DNA of 64,000 nt from SKUL01 sp964487545 (lineage in GTDB: Bacteria > Bacteroidota > Bacteroidia > Flavobacteriales_D > SKUL01). The position numbers were made by a program, and so were the translations under genes. Below are positions 18,500 through 28,900 of the stretch, one piece after another. The stretch covers positions 59,093-123,092 of the forward strand of contig CAZARI010000004.1 of NCBI GenBank assembly GCA_964487545.1, written 5' to 3'. The stretch's first letter is position 1; each line of letters begins with the position of its first letter. The notes under the pieces are model-generated. The model was not told the DNA's origin. It made no database searches and was given only the letters and a program-made list of their open reading frames with translations.

Positions 18500-19786
18500 A
18501 TGGTCAGCAAATTAAACAAACTTCATATCACCCACATTGCAATCGCACTGGCAGTATTGCTTTTGATGGCGGCATGTGGCAGCAGTAAAAAGGTGTTGCG
18601 GGAAAATATCTCCGGCATATACGATTCAAATAAAATCAGCATCCAGTACGACAAAAAGATTTTTCATTCAGCCGAAAACGAGACCACTATTTATTTTAAA
18701 ATTCCACTTGCCGACCTAACTTTTGAGGAGAGTGAAAATGATCTCAAGCAGTCGGCATCAGCGCTGATCGATCTCAAGGTTTTCCCATCTGCTCCCGAAT
18801 TGACCCGTGCCGTTGACAGCATTCTGGTTCGGTTGGATGAGGTGACACGCACTGGTGAAAACGCCCACCTGCACACCGCGCTTAAAATGAGCCTTCCAGA
18901 TGGTTACAACTTTAGGGCAGAACTGAGAATCATTGATATAAACAGTGGTGAAATGCAGTCTTCGCAATTTGCGATCGAGAAAAATAACGCTAATCACCGC
19001 GACAATTTTCTGCTTTTTCAAACCGACAAGCGACTGCCGGTATATGAGAATTTCATTACCCGGCCCAATCGTTTGAGAATAAAGAACAAACAACAAAAGG
19101 ACATGATGGCGCGGTATTACGGACGATATTTTCCGCTGCCACCTCCGCCATTCTCCAATTATACGCCGCCTCCGTTTCAATATCAAGCCGACAGCACTTT
19201 CGCAATACGTGCCACACCCGATTTCTCAATTTTTGAGCCCACCAAAACAGGCTTCTACCACATTACAATTAATGAGGACCAAAAACAGGGATTCACCCTC
19301 TTTACCTTTCCAGAACCCTTTCCGTTTGTTGCTGAACCCCTGCAAATGTTCGAATCCATCCGCTACCTGACTACGGAATGGGAGCATCGGGAAATGCAAC
19401 AAAAAGGTAGCATACGACAAGCGGTAGAAGAAAAGTGGCTGGAATTTGCCGGCTCAAAAGAGCGTGCCCGACAAATGATTCAGTTGTACTACAGCCGGGT
19501 AGAAAATGCCAACCAGTTTTTCACCTCCTATACCGAAGGTTGGAAAACCGATCGAGGTTTGATTTTCATCATCTTTGGTGAACCGAATATCATATACAAA
19601 GGCACCAACTCCGAAACTTGGATTTACGGCGAAGAGAGGAATGTTATGTCGCTGAATTTCACCTTTATTAAGGTCATCAATCCCTTCACCGACAACGATT
19701 ATAGATTGGATCGCAACGAAAATTACAAAGCGGCCTGGTACAGGGCTATTGAAAGCTGGCGAAATGGCAAAATATATGCAAACTGA
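18500..19786 (+). CDS. GWxTD domain lipoprotein
   Basis: 428 residues. The N-terminus is a lipoprotein signal with lipobox LLLMAACG (Cys about residue 26). A middle Pro-rich stretch contains PLPPPPFSNYTPPP. The C-terminal third has the GWxTD signature EGWKTDRGLIFIIFGEPN, followed by SETWIYG. GWxTD proteins are widespread in Bacteroidota and related phyla; their role is unknown. The end of the gene overlaps the start of rlmB by 11 bases (ATG at 19776), so the two are translationally linked, although no functional tie is obvious. Confidence 0.88.
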   Translation: MVSKLNKLHITHIAIALAVLLLMAACGSSKKVLRENISGIYDSNKISIQYDKKIFHSAENETTIYFKIPLADLTFEESENDLKQSASALIDLKVFPSAPELTRAVDSILVRLDEVTRTGENAHLHTALKMSLPDGYNFRAELRIIDINSGEMQSSQFAIEKNNANHRDNFLLFQTDKRLPVYENFITRPNRLRIKNKQQKDMMARYYGRYFPLPPPPFSNYTPPPFQYQADSTFAIRATPDFSIFEPTKTGFYHITINEDQKQGFTLFTFPEPFPFVAEPLQMFESIRYLTTEWEHREMQQKGSIRQAVEEKWLEFAGSKERARQMIQLYYSRVENANQFFTSYTEGWKTDRGLIFIIFGEPNIIYKGTNSETWIYGEERNVMSLNFTFIKVINPFTDNDYRLDRNENYKAAWYRAIESWRNGKIYAN

Positions 19787-20543
19787 CGTTACTACTACCA
19801 AAGATTTTGTGTTTGGAACACACCCCGTGTTGGAGGCCCTCGAAAGTGGAAAAGAAATCAACAAAATTCTGATTCTGCGAACCGGCATTTCAGAAAACAC
19901 GCAGAAAATTATAAAGCTCGCCCAACAGGCCAACATTCCTTATCAGAAAGTACCTGTTGAGAAGCTCAACAAAATCACCCGAAAAAATCATCAGGGCGTT
20001 ATTGCCTTGCTTTCACCGGTGCACTACGACAATCTCGAAAATGTTGTAGTTGATTTATACGAGTCGGGCAAAACCCCATTGATATTGGTACTCGACCAGA
20101 TAACCGATGTGCGAAATTTCGGTGCCATTTGCCGATCCGCAGAATGCATGGGAGCTCACGCGGTGGTGATTCCTGAACGAGGCGGGGCGCTTATAACCTC
20201 TGAGGCTGTTAAAACTTCAGCAGGAGCCGTTTTCAATATTAAAATTTGCCGGGTGAAGGATTTACCCGGGTCTGTAAAATTTCTAAAGAACAGCGGTCTC
20301 ACAGCAATCGCTTGTTTCGAAAAAGGGAAAAAACTGCTTTCTGAAACTTCCTTCGCGGGTCCGGCAGCAATTATCCTGGGTGCAGAAGATACCGGAATTT
20401 CGTCACAACTAATGCTCGAGGCCGACGAACAAGTGCAGATCCCAATGGCAGGTGTTACCCAATCGCTCAATGTGGCGGTTTCGGCAGGCATAGTGTTGTA
20501 TGAAAGTTTAAAACAACGCATGGCTATTGAAACTTCGTCCTGA
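19776..20543 (+). CDS. rlmB: TrmH/SpoU family 23S rRNA Gm2251 2'-O-methyltransferase-like
   Basis: 255 residues from ATG 19776 (an ATG at 19764 is also possible). The N-terminal substrate-binding domain starts FVFGTHPVLEALESG, typical of RlmB. The SPOUT knot domain carries the three family motifs: DVRNFGAICRSAECMGAH (motif 1), IILGAEDTGIS (motif 2) and QIPMAGVTQSLNVAVSAGI (motif 3, Ser-Leu-Asn). It 2'-O-methylates a guanosine in the ribosomal peptidyl transferase region or a tRNA. RlmB is favoured by the N-terminal domain. The stop overlaps the following glycosyltransferase by 17 bases. Confidence 0.9.
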   Translation: MQTDVTTTKDFVFGTHPVLEALESGKEINKILILRTGISENTQKIIKLAQQANIPYQKVPVEKLNKITRKNHQGVIALLSPVHYDNLENVVVDLYESGKTPLILVLDQITDVRNFGAICRSAECMGAHAVVIPERGGALITSEAVKTSAGAVFNIKICRVKDLPGSVKFLKNSGLTAIACFEKGKKLLSETSFAGPAAIILGAEDTGISSQLMLEADEQVQIPMAGVTQSLNVAVSAGIVLYESLKQRMAIETSS

Positions 20544-22419
20544 AAATCACTGGTGGCTCGTCGGGACCATTCTGGCAGTGGCCGCAGTTCTTCGGCTATA
20601 TGCGCTTGACTTTTCCTTTTCAAACGACGAATTATCAGCACTAACGCGGCTCAACTATCCCACTTTTTCAGCGCTGATCAATCAAGGCATCCGCGTAGAT
20701 GGTCATCCAGCTTTCACGCAGTTGTTGTTGTATTGCTGGACCCACATTGCTGGTCTGTCTGAGGTTGCCGTTCGCCTGCCATTTGTGATTTTCGGTATCG
20801 GTGCTGTATTGATGCTCTTTTTAACCTGCCGTGACTGGTTTGGAACACCAGGAGCTTTATTTGCATCGGCCTGTATGGCCGGACTGCAGTTTTTTATCAT
20901 GTACAGCCAACTGGCTCGCCCCTACAGCCCGGGGTTATTTTTTACCTGCGCCACTGCATTTTTCTGGGGACGAATTCTGCTCAACAAAGGCGGAGTTTGG
21001 AATGCTGTTCTCGCGGGGGGTTGCACAGCGCTTGCCATGCTGACCCATTACTTTAGTTTTATGCAGGTGATGTTGATGGCGGTTTTAGGGTTGTTTTTAA
21101 TCAACAGGCAAAGTTGGAAGCATTACCTGATTGCGGCTATAACGGCTCTTGCAATCTGGATTCCGCATTTTGAAATCACGCGCTATCAGCTCAGTCTGGG
21201 CGGTGTGGGGCAGTGGCTCGGGGCACCAGAGCCAGATTTTATTTGGCAATTTTTACGGTACATATTCAACGATCACTATTTGCTGATCACCTTCATTATT
21301 GCTCTTGCAATTTTGGGCTTTTTCCTCCGGCTTCCTGCCGTCAAATTCAGCAAATGGCAATTAATCTGCTTGCTGCTATTAATCCTTCCTTACGGAATCG
21401 GATACTACTACTCAGTGCATATCAATCCGGTGATGCAGTTCTCTACCCTGCTCTTTGCCGCGCCATTTTTATTGATGCTGGTTTTTTCATTTTTTCCAAC
21501 TTCACTGTCGAAATGGATGACCATCACGATAACCGTTCTGCTGCTTTGTGTAACATCGCTCAGCACGATGCTTGTTGCCCGATATTACGCCACCGAGCAA
21601 TTTGGGGTTTTCAGAGAACTGAGTGAAAAAATAAAAGCTTGGGATGAGCAATACGGTCGGAACAATGTTGCCAAAGTTGCCCACTTAAACAGCCCAGACT
21701 ACCTGCATCATTATTTCGAAAAGCTTGGACACCGGGTTGAGATACCCTTATGGAGTATTGATAACGACAGTACCCGCACGGCTCTGCGACATTTTTTGCA
21801 ACACGCAGAAGAACCCTTCCTTGCTTTTGCCTGGTCAAACAGATATGTTCCACCAGAAACGTATGAAATCATCCGGTTTGAATATCCACAACGAATTGAG
21901 CATGCAAACCATTTTAACTCCGGCGCATATTTATTCAGCAAAGCGGGCAAAGACGAGCGCAAGCCTTCTTTTAGTTTCGAAGTGGATTTTAAGAAAAGCC
22001 CATCGCAATTCATCCCTGAAATGGACACCGAAAAGATCATTGATGAAAATGACACCGTTAGTTACAGAATGACTTCGGATGATGAATACGCATTTAACTT
22101 TGTTGCCTCTTCGGAAGATTTGAACCTCAGACCCGGCGATCTTTTAACCGTAATCTGTCGTCTTCACACCTCATACCAAACAAACTGCACGCTAGTTTTG
22201 GAGGTGTCTTCTGACTTCAGCGCAGACTTCTGGAAAGGCAATAATCTATACCCAGGTTTCAATTCCGGTGATTCGAATCACCACGACATGATTCTCGTAT
22301 ATGAAGTTCCAGAAGAAAACAATGAAGATGACCGTGTAAAAATCTACCTGTGGAAGCAGTCGGCGGAGGAGCTCCGGATAACCAACTTCGAAGTGCGCGT
22401 TTTCCCTTCGGGTGATTAA
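20527..22419 (+). CDS. Family 39-like membrane glycosyltransferase
   Basis: 630 residues. About ten hydrophobic segments fill residues 10-350, with the acidic loop motif SNDELSALTRL just after the first segment, as in ArnT/PMT-type (GT39/GT83) transferases that use lipid-linked sugars. The C-terminal 200 residues are soluble and periplasmic, with a beta-rich segment near the end that is unusual for the family. The start is TTG at 20527, overlapping rlmB; no ATG gives a complete first membrane segment. The acceptor is unknown; lipid A, a glycan or surface proteins are possible. Confidence 0.8.
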   Translation: MKLRPENHWWLVGTILAVAAVLRLYALDFSFSNDELSALTRLNYPTFSALINQGIRVDGHPAFTQLLLYCWTHIAGLSEVAVRLPFVIFGIGAVLMLFLTCRDWFGTPGALFASACMAGLQFFIMYSQLARPYSPGLFFTCATAFFWGRILLNKGGVWNAVLAGGCTALAMLTHYFSFMQVMLMAVLGLFLINRQSWKHYLIAAITALAIWIPHFEITRYQLSLGGVGQWLGAPEPDFIWQFLRYIFNDHYLLITFIIALAILGFFLRLPAVKFSKWQLICLLLLILPYGIGYYYSVHINPVMQFSTLLFAAPFLLMLVFSFFPTSLSKWMTITITVLLLCVTSLSTMLVARYYATEQFGVFRELSEKIKAWDEQYGRNNVAKVAHLNSPDYLHHYFEKLGHRVEIPLWSIDNDSTRTALRHFLQHAEEPFLAFAWSNRYVPPETYEIIRFEYPQRIEHANHFNSGAYLFSKAGKDERKPSFSFEVDFKKSPSQFIPEMDTEKIIDENDTVSYRMTSDDEYAFNFVASSEDLNLRPGDLLTVICRLHTSYQTNCTLVLEVSSDFSADFWKGNNLYPGFNSGDSNHHDMILVYEVPEENNEDDRVKIYLWKQSAEELRITNFEVRVFPSGD

Positions 22420-22505
22420 AAAAACCGCTCAACTCAGTTCATCGGTTTATTTGCTCGGTTGGTTCCGATTTATTTCACTTTTATCTATTATTTCGTGAGG
22501 GAATG

Positions 22506-22535
22506 ATTGGAGTATCTTCACTTCTATTACATTAG
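22506..22535 (+). promoter_or_regulatory. Candidate promoter for the adhesin locus
   Basis: ATTG (22506-22509), an 18-base spacer, then TACATTAG followed by C (22528-22535). It differs from TAnnTTTG by one base but has the same form (TTG-N18-TAnnTTAGC) as candidates upstream of metK and porP in this window. It lies 29 bases before the ATG of the small secreted protein. Confidence 0.4.
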
Positions 22536-22564
22536 CCGCTAATAACCACTACATTACACTTATT

Positions 22565-22912
22565 ATGAATCCAACCTTTTTATTACCAAGCGTATTGTTC
22601 ATTTTCTACTTTTCGATTTCAACTCTCTTTGGTCAAGAAGCGTCCTATCACCAGATAATCATTGAGACTGAACAGTTTTCGAACCAAGAAATTGAACATC
22701 TCAAGGAGCATCTGATTTCCGAACACTCTTTTGAAATTATGGCTTCATGTGCAAATGAAGGCTTAATTCTGGTTGGGTTTCCAACTACACTCCCCATTCG
22801 GGTGCCTCACGCCGAACAAATTATCACTTCTGCCATTGCGCAATTGTGGGAACAAGAATCTTCTGTTTCTCGCGGAAAGTCGCGCGAGAGCATTTTGAAC
22901 TGTGGGCAGTGA
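22565..22912 (+). CDS. Small secreted protein of unknown function at head of adhesin locus
   Basis: 115 residues. Signal peptide about residues 1-23 (ending STLFGQ). The mature domain of about 90 residues alternates strand-helix-strand-strand-helix (YHQIIIETE, QEIEHLKEHLISE, FEIMASCANEG, LILVGFPTT, HAEQIITSAIAQLWEQE), compatible with a ferredoxin-like fold, and contains two cysteines. I do not recognise a family. It lies 45 bases upstream of the giant adhesin on the same strand, with a candidate promoter before it, so it is probably the first gene of the adhesin operon. It might be an accessory or regulatory partner, but this is inferred from position only. Confidence 0.6.
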   Translation: MNPTFLLPSVLFIFYFSISTLFGQEASYHQIIIETEQFSNQEIEHLKEHLISEHSFEIMASCANEGLILVGFPTTLPIRVPHAEQIITSAIAQLWEQESSVSRGKSRESILNCGQ

Positions 22913-22957
22913 TTGCTCGTCGTGAATGCATTTGTCTAATCAAATTAAATCTCAATA

Positions 22958-25900
22958 GTGATGTTCAATAAATATTTCGGATTGGTTGTGTTATTGCTGA
23001 CCTTTTCACTGGCTTCTGTCAAGGCTCAGCTTGTAGTCAACACTGGCGGCTCCCCCGCTCAGCTCGCAGAAATGCTTTCAGGTCAGGGTGTTCAGATTCT
23101 GAACCCCCAAATTACTTGCCCTACTGGTGGTTGGGGAACATACGATGCCAATGTTCCATCATTTACTTCCGAAGAGGGAATCATTCTGGCCACTGGCCTT
23201 GTCACCAACGCCATAGGGCCCAACAACGTTGAGGACAGATCGACCAACTTTAATGCTCCGGGAAACTCAATGCTAACCGCCGTTTCGGGTTTTTCCACCC
23301 GAGATGCGTGCATGTTCAAATTCGACATTATCCCACAAGGTGATTCGCTAAAATTCGATTTTGTTTTTGCATCCGAAGAATATCAGGAATATGTAGGAAC
23401 AGCCTATAATGATGTCTTTGGGTTTTTCATTTCAGGTCCGGGTATTGTCGGCGATCCAGGACTGGGGTCATTTAAGAATATCGCGTTAATTCCTGGCACA
23501 AACACAGGGGTAACGATTAATAATATCAACCACGGTAACTTCAATATATGGCCTCCCTACGGCGCCCAAAATCCACAGTACTTTCACCCCAACCCGCTCA
23601 GTCCAAACGCCATGATACAGTATGACGGATGGACGGTGAATCTGCAAGCCCTTGCACAGGTAGTACCCTGCCAGACGTACGAATTGCGGCTAATCATTGC
23701 CGATGCAACCGACAATGTTTGGGACTCAGGCGTTTTTATCGAAAAAATTGAAAGTAACAACGTTCAGCTCTCATCCACTACCATTGGCGGAACTGATCGC
23801 ATGATTGAAGGTTGCAACGATGGTATTGTCACCTTTACACGTCAAAATGTAACCAACGAACCTTTGGTTGTTGAGTACTACTTGCAAGGGACTGCCATCA
23901 ACGGATTGGACTATGTTCAGATCGGCAACCCCAATCCGAACGTTGCGAAAACCATTACCATTCCGGCCAACCAAGCTACTGCTTCGCTATTGATTGAACC
24001 GATTGCAGATGGAATTCCCGAAGGACTGGAATTTGTTCAAATTCTGATCGGTAACCCGCAATGTGCAAATGCCATCAGCGATAGCTTAAGCTTTTTCATA
24101 CAAGATTCCCTGGCTGTGTATGTGGATCCTCCCCTTGCCAATATCTGCGAGGGAGATGGTGTCACTTTCACCGTTACGGAAGGCGGAACCGCTTTTAGCT
24201 GGTCACCGCCCACTTTCCTCAATGATCCGAATATCAAAGAGCCCACGGCCCAAAACGTAACAGCCAATACCACTTATACCCTGACCACAACATTGTCTGA
24301 ATGTGTCGCTACAGCAACGTCAACGATCACTACTGAGAATGTGTTGATACAGTTATCCCCCGAGCACCTGTCGTGCAACGGATCCAACGACGGAAGCATC
24401 TCGGCTACGATCAGTGGCGGCCAGCCCAATTACAGTTATAGCTGGACAGGACCAAACGGATATACGTCTTCGCAACAGAACATAACCAACCTGACTCCAG
24501 GAACTTATACACTGGTCGTTAACGATCAGAATAACTGCCAGAGTTCAGAAAGCATCACCATAACGCAGCCCGCACCATTGGCTATTTCGTTAGAAAGCCC
24601 TGAGTATACCGGTGGTTTTAACATTTCCTGCTTTGGTGGATCGGATGGGAGCGTTATCGCTTCCGTTTTGGGAGGTACTTCGCCTTACACCTTCAGCTGG
24701 AACGATCCAGACAATCAAACCAGTGTTAACCCCAGTGGACTTATAGTAGGGACATATCAGGTTACCGTAACGGATGCCAATGGTTGCGTTACCACAGCAA
24801 GCATTACATTGAGTGAACCATCTGCTGTTACTGCATTCATCATTGCCCGGCAAGATGTGCTTTGTCATGGAGAAAACACGGGTTCGGCAACGGTTCAAGC
24901 CGGAGGCGGAGTAGGAAACTACACTTACAGTTGGAATACTACTCCTCCTCAATTCGGATCCACGGCTTCAAACCTGACGGCTGGTGTCTATTCTGTCACT
25001 GTAACTGACGGGAATAACTGCTCGACTACTATTTCGGTGAACATTGACGAACCGGAAGCTCCAATAACAATCAGCACTTCACAGCAGAATGTTTTGTGCT
25101 TTGGCGGTACAACAGGAATGGTCTCTGCTGCTGCCACCGGTGGTTTCGGAACGTTGACATACACTTGGAACACAACACCTGTTCAAACCGGACAAATGGC
25201 TGTCAACCTAGGTGCAGGAACGTATATGGTGACTGTGATAGATGAAAACGGCTGTACAGAAAATGCGTTGGTGACCATCACCCAGCCGGCTTCAGCCCTT
25301 GGTGTATCGCTGATAAACAGCACTGACGTATTATGCCATGGAGAGGCAAACGGCGGCGCCACCGTGCAGGCCTCCGGCGGAACTCCACCGTATAACTACT
25401 CTTGGAATACCACTCCGCCGCAGACCAGTGCAACAGCATCCAATCTGTCGGCAGGCAATTACGAAGTAACCGTAACCGACAACAACGGGTGTACTCAAAA
25501 CCTGATTGTTGTTATTGACGAGCCCGCAGAAACGCTATCGCTGCAACTGAATTCCCAGCAAAATGTAAATTGCTTCGGAGCGTCGACCGGATCGGCAACC
25601 GTTTCCGCATCTGGTGGCACTGGCAATTACACTTATACCTGGAACACCTCTCCAGTCACAACAGGATCAACAATGAGCGGCGTTCCTGCTGGCAGCTATA
25701 CGGTTACCGTAACGGACGAAAACAACTGTACTGACCAGCTCACTGTTGAAATTACACAACCGGCAGCTCCATTGCAGGCCGATATCACCAACATTCAGCA
25801 CGTGCTGTGCCACGGCGATGCTTCCGGATCTGCGACCGTAACCCCTTCGGGCGGAACACCCGGCTACACCTACCTATGGAACGATCCAGCCACACAAACC

Positions 25901-28900
25901 ACCGCTACGGCCACCGGTCTTACCACTGGATCCTATAATGTAACCGTTACCGATGCGAACGGCTGTACCGGCACCATTAACGTTACCATCAACCAACCTT
26001 CATCACCACTCAACGCAAGTATTATCAGCCAGACGGATGTACTTTGCTACGGAAACGCAACCGGATCGGCAACCATTCAAGCCATTGGAGGCTCAGGATC
26101 ATACGCCTACTTGTGGACACCGGGTGGCTACACCACTTCAACCGCATCGAATTTAGCCGCCGGTACTTATACCGTTCAGGTATTTGATAACAACGGTTGT
26201 GCGACACCTTTTGAAATCACCGTGGAGATTAATCAACCTTCCGAGGGACTGGAGGCAGACCTGACCAGCCCCATCATAGTTGGTGGCTGGAACATTGCTT
26301 GTAACGGAGATGCATCTGGGTCGATTAATTTGGATGTTAGCGGTGGAACTGCGCCATACGAATACATGTGGTTCGAAGCCAATGGCGATACCACTTACGC
26401 GCAAAACCTGAGCAACGTAATTGCCGGAACGTACACCGTCATCATTTTCGATCAAAGCGAATGTACTTTGGAAGCCTCGATTTTACTGACTCAACCCGAT
26501 CCGATTGATGTCACTTTTGAAATGACACCTTCGCTATGCTTCGGAAGCAACGAAGGAGAAATAAAACTCGAAGCATTTGGCGGAACACCTGGATATAATT
26601 TCTTCTGGGAAGGACCGGGTGGATTCACCTCCACCTCACCAGATCTGTTTGAACTGTTCGGTGGAATCTACGAACTAACCGTAACCGATACCAATGGTTG
26701 TGTTTTCACCTCGCCGGTCACGGTTACTCAACCAGAGGATATTGAAATTCTCACCGAATCGCTGAGTATCTATCCCGGAGGGTGGAATGTATCATGTCAC
26801 GATTCGGAAGACGGAAATATAGATATTTCTGCTTCGGGCGGTAGCACACCCTACAACTTTATCTGGCATGGTCCGAACAACCCTTTCTTCTCTAATGATG
26901 AAGACGTTAACGGTGTTTCTGGTGGGACGTATGAGGTGGTGCTGATCGACGATAACAACTGTATTCAAAATCACTTTGTGACCCTTGAAGCACCCGATTC
27001 GATACTAATTAACCTCGATGCATTTCAGTTTCCTGGTGGAGCCGAATTGAGCTGTGCCGGTGCTAGCGACGGAAGTATAACATCGGTGGTAAGCGGCGGA
27101 ACGCCGGACTACTCATACAACTGGAGCGGGCCGGTAGGTTTTCCCGGTGCTATTTCAGAAAACCTAGACTACCTGCCTGAGGGAACTTATGTATTAGAGA
27201 TTACGGATATCAACGGATGTATTTCTGAGCAAGCCGTGCGCATAGACCCACCACTGCCATTGCAGGTCAGCGCCTTTAGCGCGGGATATTTTGGAAGCTA
27301 TAATATTTCATGTAACGGCGGATCCGACGGTAGCATTGAGCTTACCATCAATGGTGGCGTGCCGGGGTATACCGTCAACTGGCAAGGTCCAAATGGCTAC
27401 TCTTCAACAGAAGTCAACCCAACAGGTCTTTCTGCCGGATTCTACTGCGCAACCGTTACCGACATCAATGGCTGTGACGAAGTTATTTGCATTACCCTTA
27501 CCGAGCCCAACGAGCTTGTTGGCACCCCAACGGCATTCGAGTTTGACGGAGGTTGGAACATCGACTGCTATGGAAACGCCAGCGGAAACATTACTACAAC
27601 CGTTTCGGGAGGTACCGCACCGTACACCTATTCATGGGACGGCCCTGGATTCTTTACTTCCAATCAAGCCGACCTATCACTGATCGGTGCAGGGTTGTAT
27701 TGCCTTACCATTACCGATGCAAACGGTTGCACCTTTGAAACCTGTATCGACCTGACCCAACCCGATCCGATGAACATCAGTTTTGCAGTGAGCGACTATA
27801 ACGGTGAGCCGCTAACTTGTACTGGCGCCGACGACGCTAGCTTAACGGCTGAGGTATCAGGCGGTACTGTAGGATACAATTACCAATGGAGCGGTCCAAA
27901 TGGATTCACCGCATCAACGGCAACCATCAGCAACCTTATTGCAGGAGTGTACTGCGTAACCGTAACCGACGTCAACAATTGCTCAGAAACCAATTGCTTT
28001 GAGATCAGCGAGCCGCAACCTATTCAGATAACGCTTTCCTCCCCAACCTATGCTGGCGGATGGCATATCGACTGTAACGGGGCCTCTACTGGTTCAATCG
28101 CAGCAACAGTCATCGGAGGCGTTGGAGGATACAGCTATCAGTGGAGCGGCCCGAATGGCTTTACTTCCGGATCGCTAAACCTCAATAACCTCCAAGCCGG
28201 TGTATACTGCTTGGAAGTAACCGATGTAAATAGCTGCGTTGAAATGAATTGCATTTCACTGACGCAACCTGACGCACTTGCTGCCAGTCCATCCGTACTA
28301 CCCGTTGCCTGCAACTCGGAGGCCACAGGTAGCATCGACCTCAACCTTTCGGGAGGAACATTGCCTTATACCATTAGCTGGAACAACGGCGCCAGCACCG
28401 AAGTAATCAGCAATCTCGAAGCCGGAATCTATACTGCAACGATAATCGACGCCAACAACTGCGTGATTCAGGAGATAGTGGAAATTGAACAACCCGAAAA
28501 CCTACAACTCACTTTGAGTAGCCCTACTTTTATCGGAGGCTACAATATTGACTGTAATGGCGCTTCAACCGGATACATCGGAAACAATGTAGTGGGTGGA
28601 ACAGCACCTTACATCTACTCGTGGAGTGGACCAAACGGTTTCAGCTCGACAGACAGCAGTCTGACAAACGTGCCGGCTGGAACATACTGCCTCAACATCA
28701 TCGACAACAACGGTTGCGAGGCGTCCGCCTGCATCACCCTAACCGAACCTGACGAACTCACGATAAACATCAATGAGATAGCAGAAATCCTTTGTACCAA
28801 CGGAACCGATGGAGCATTGCAAGCTGTAGTAAATGGCGGCAACGCTAGCTACGCGTATAGCTGGACTGGCCCTGATGGATACACAGCCATTTCACAAACC

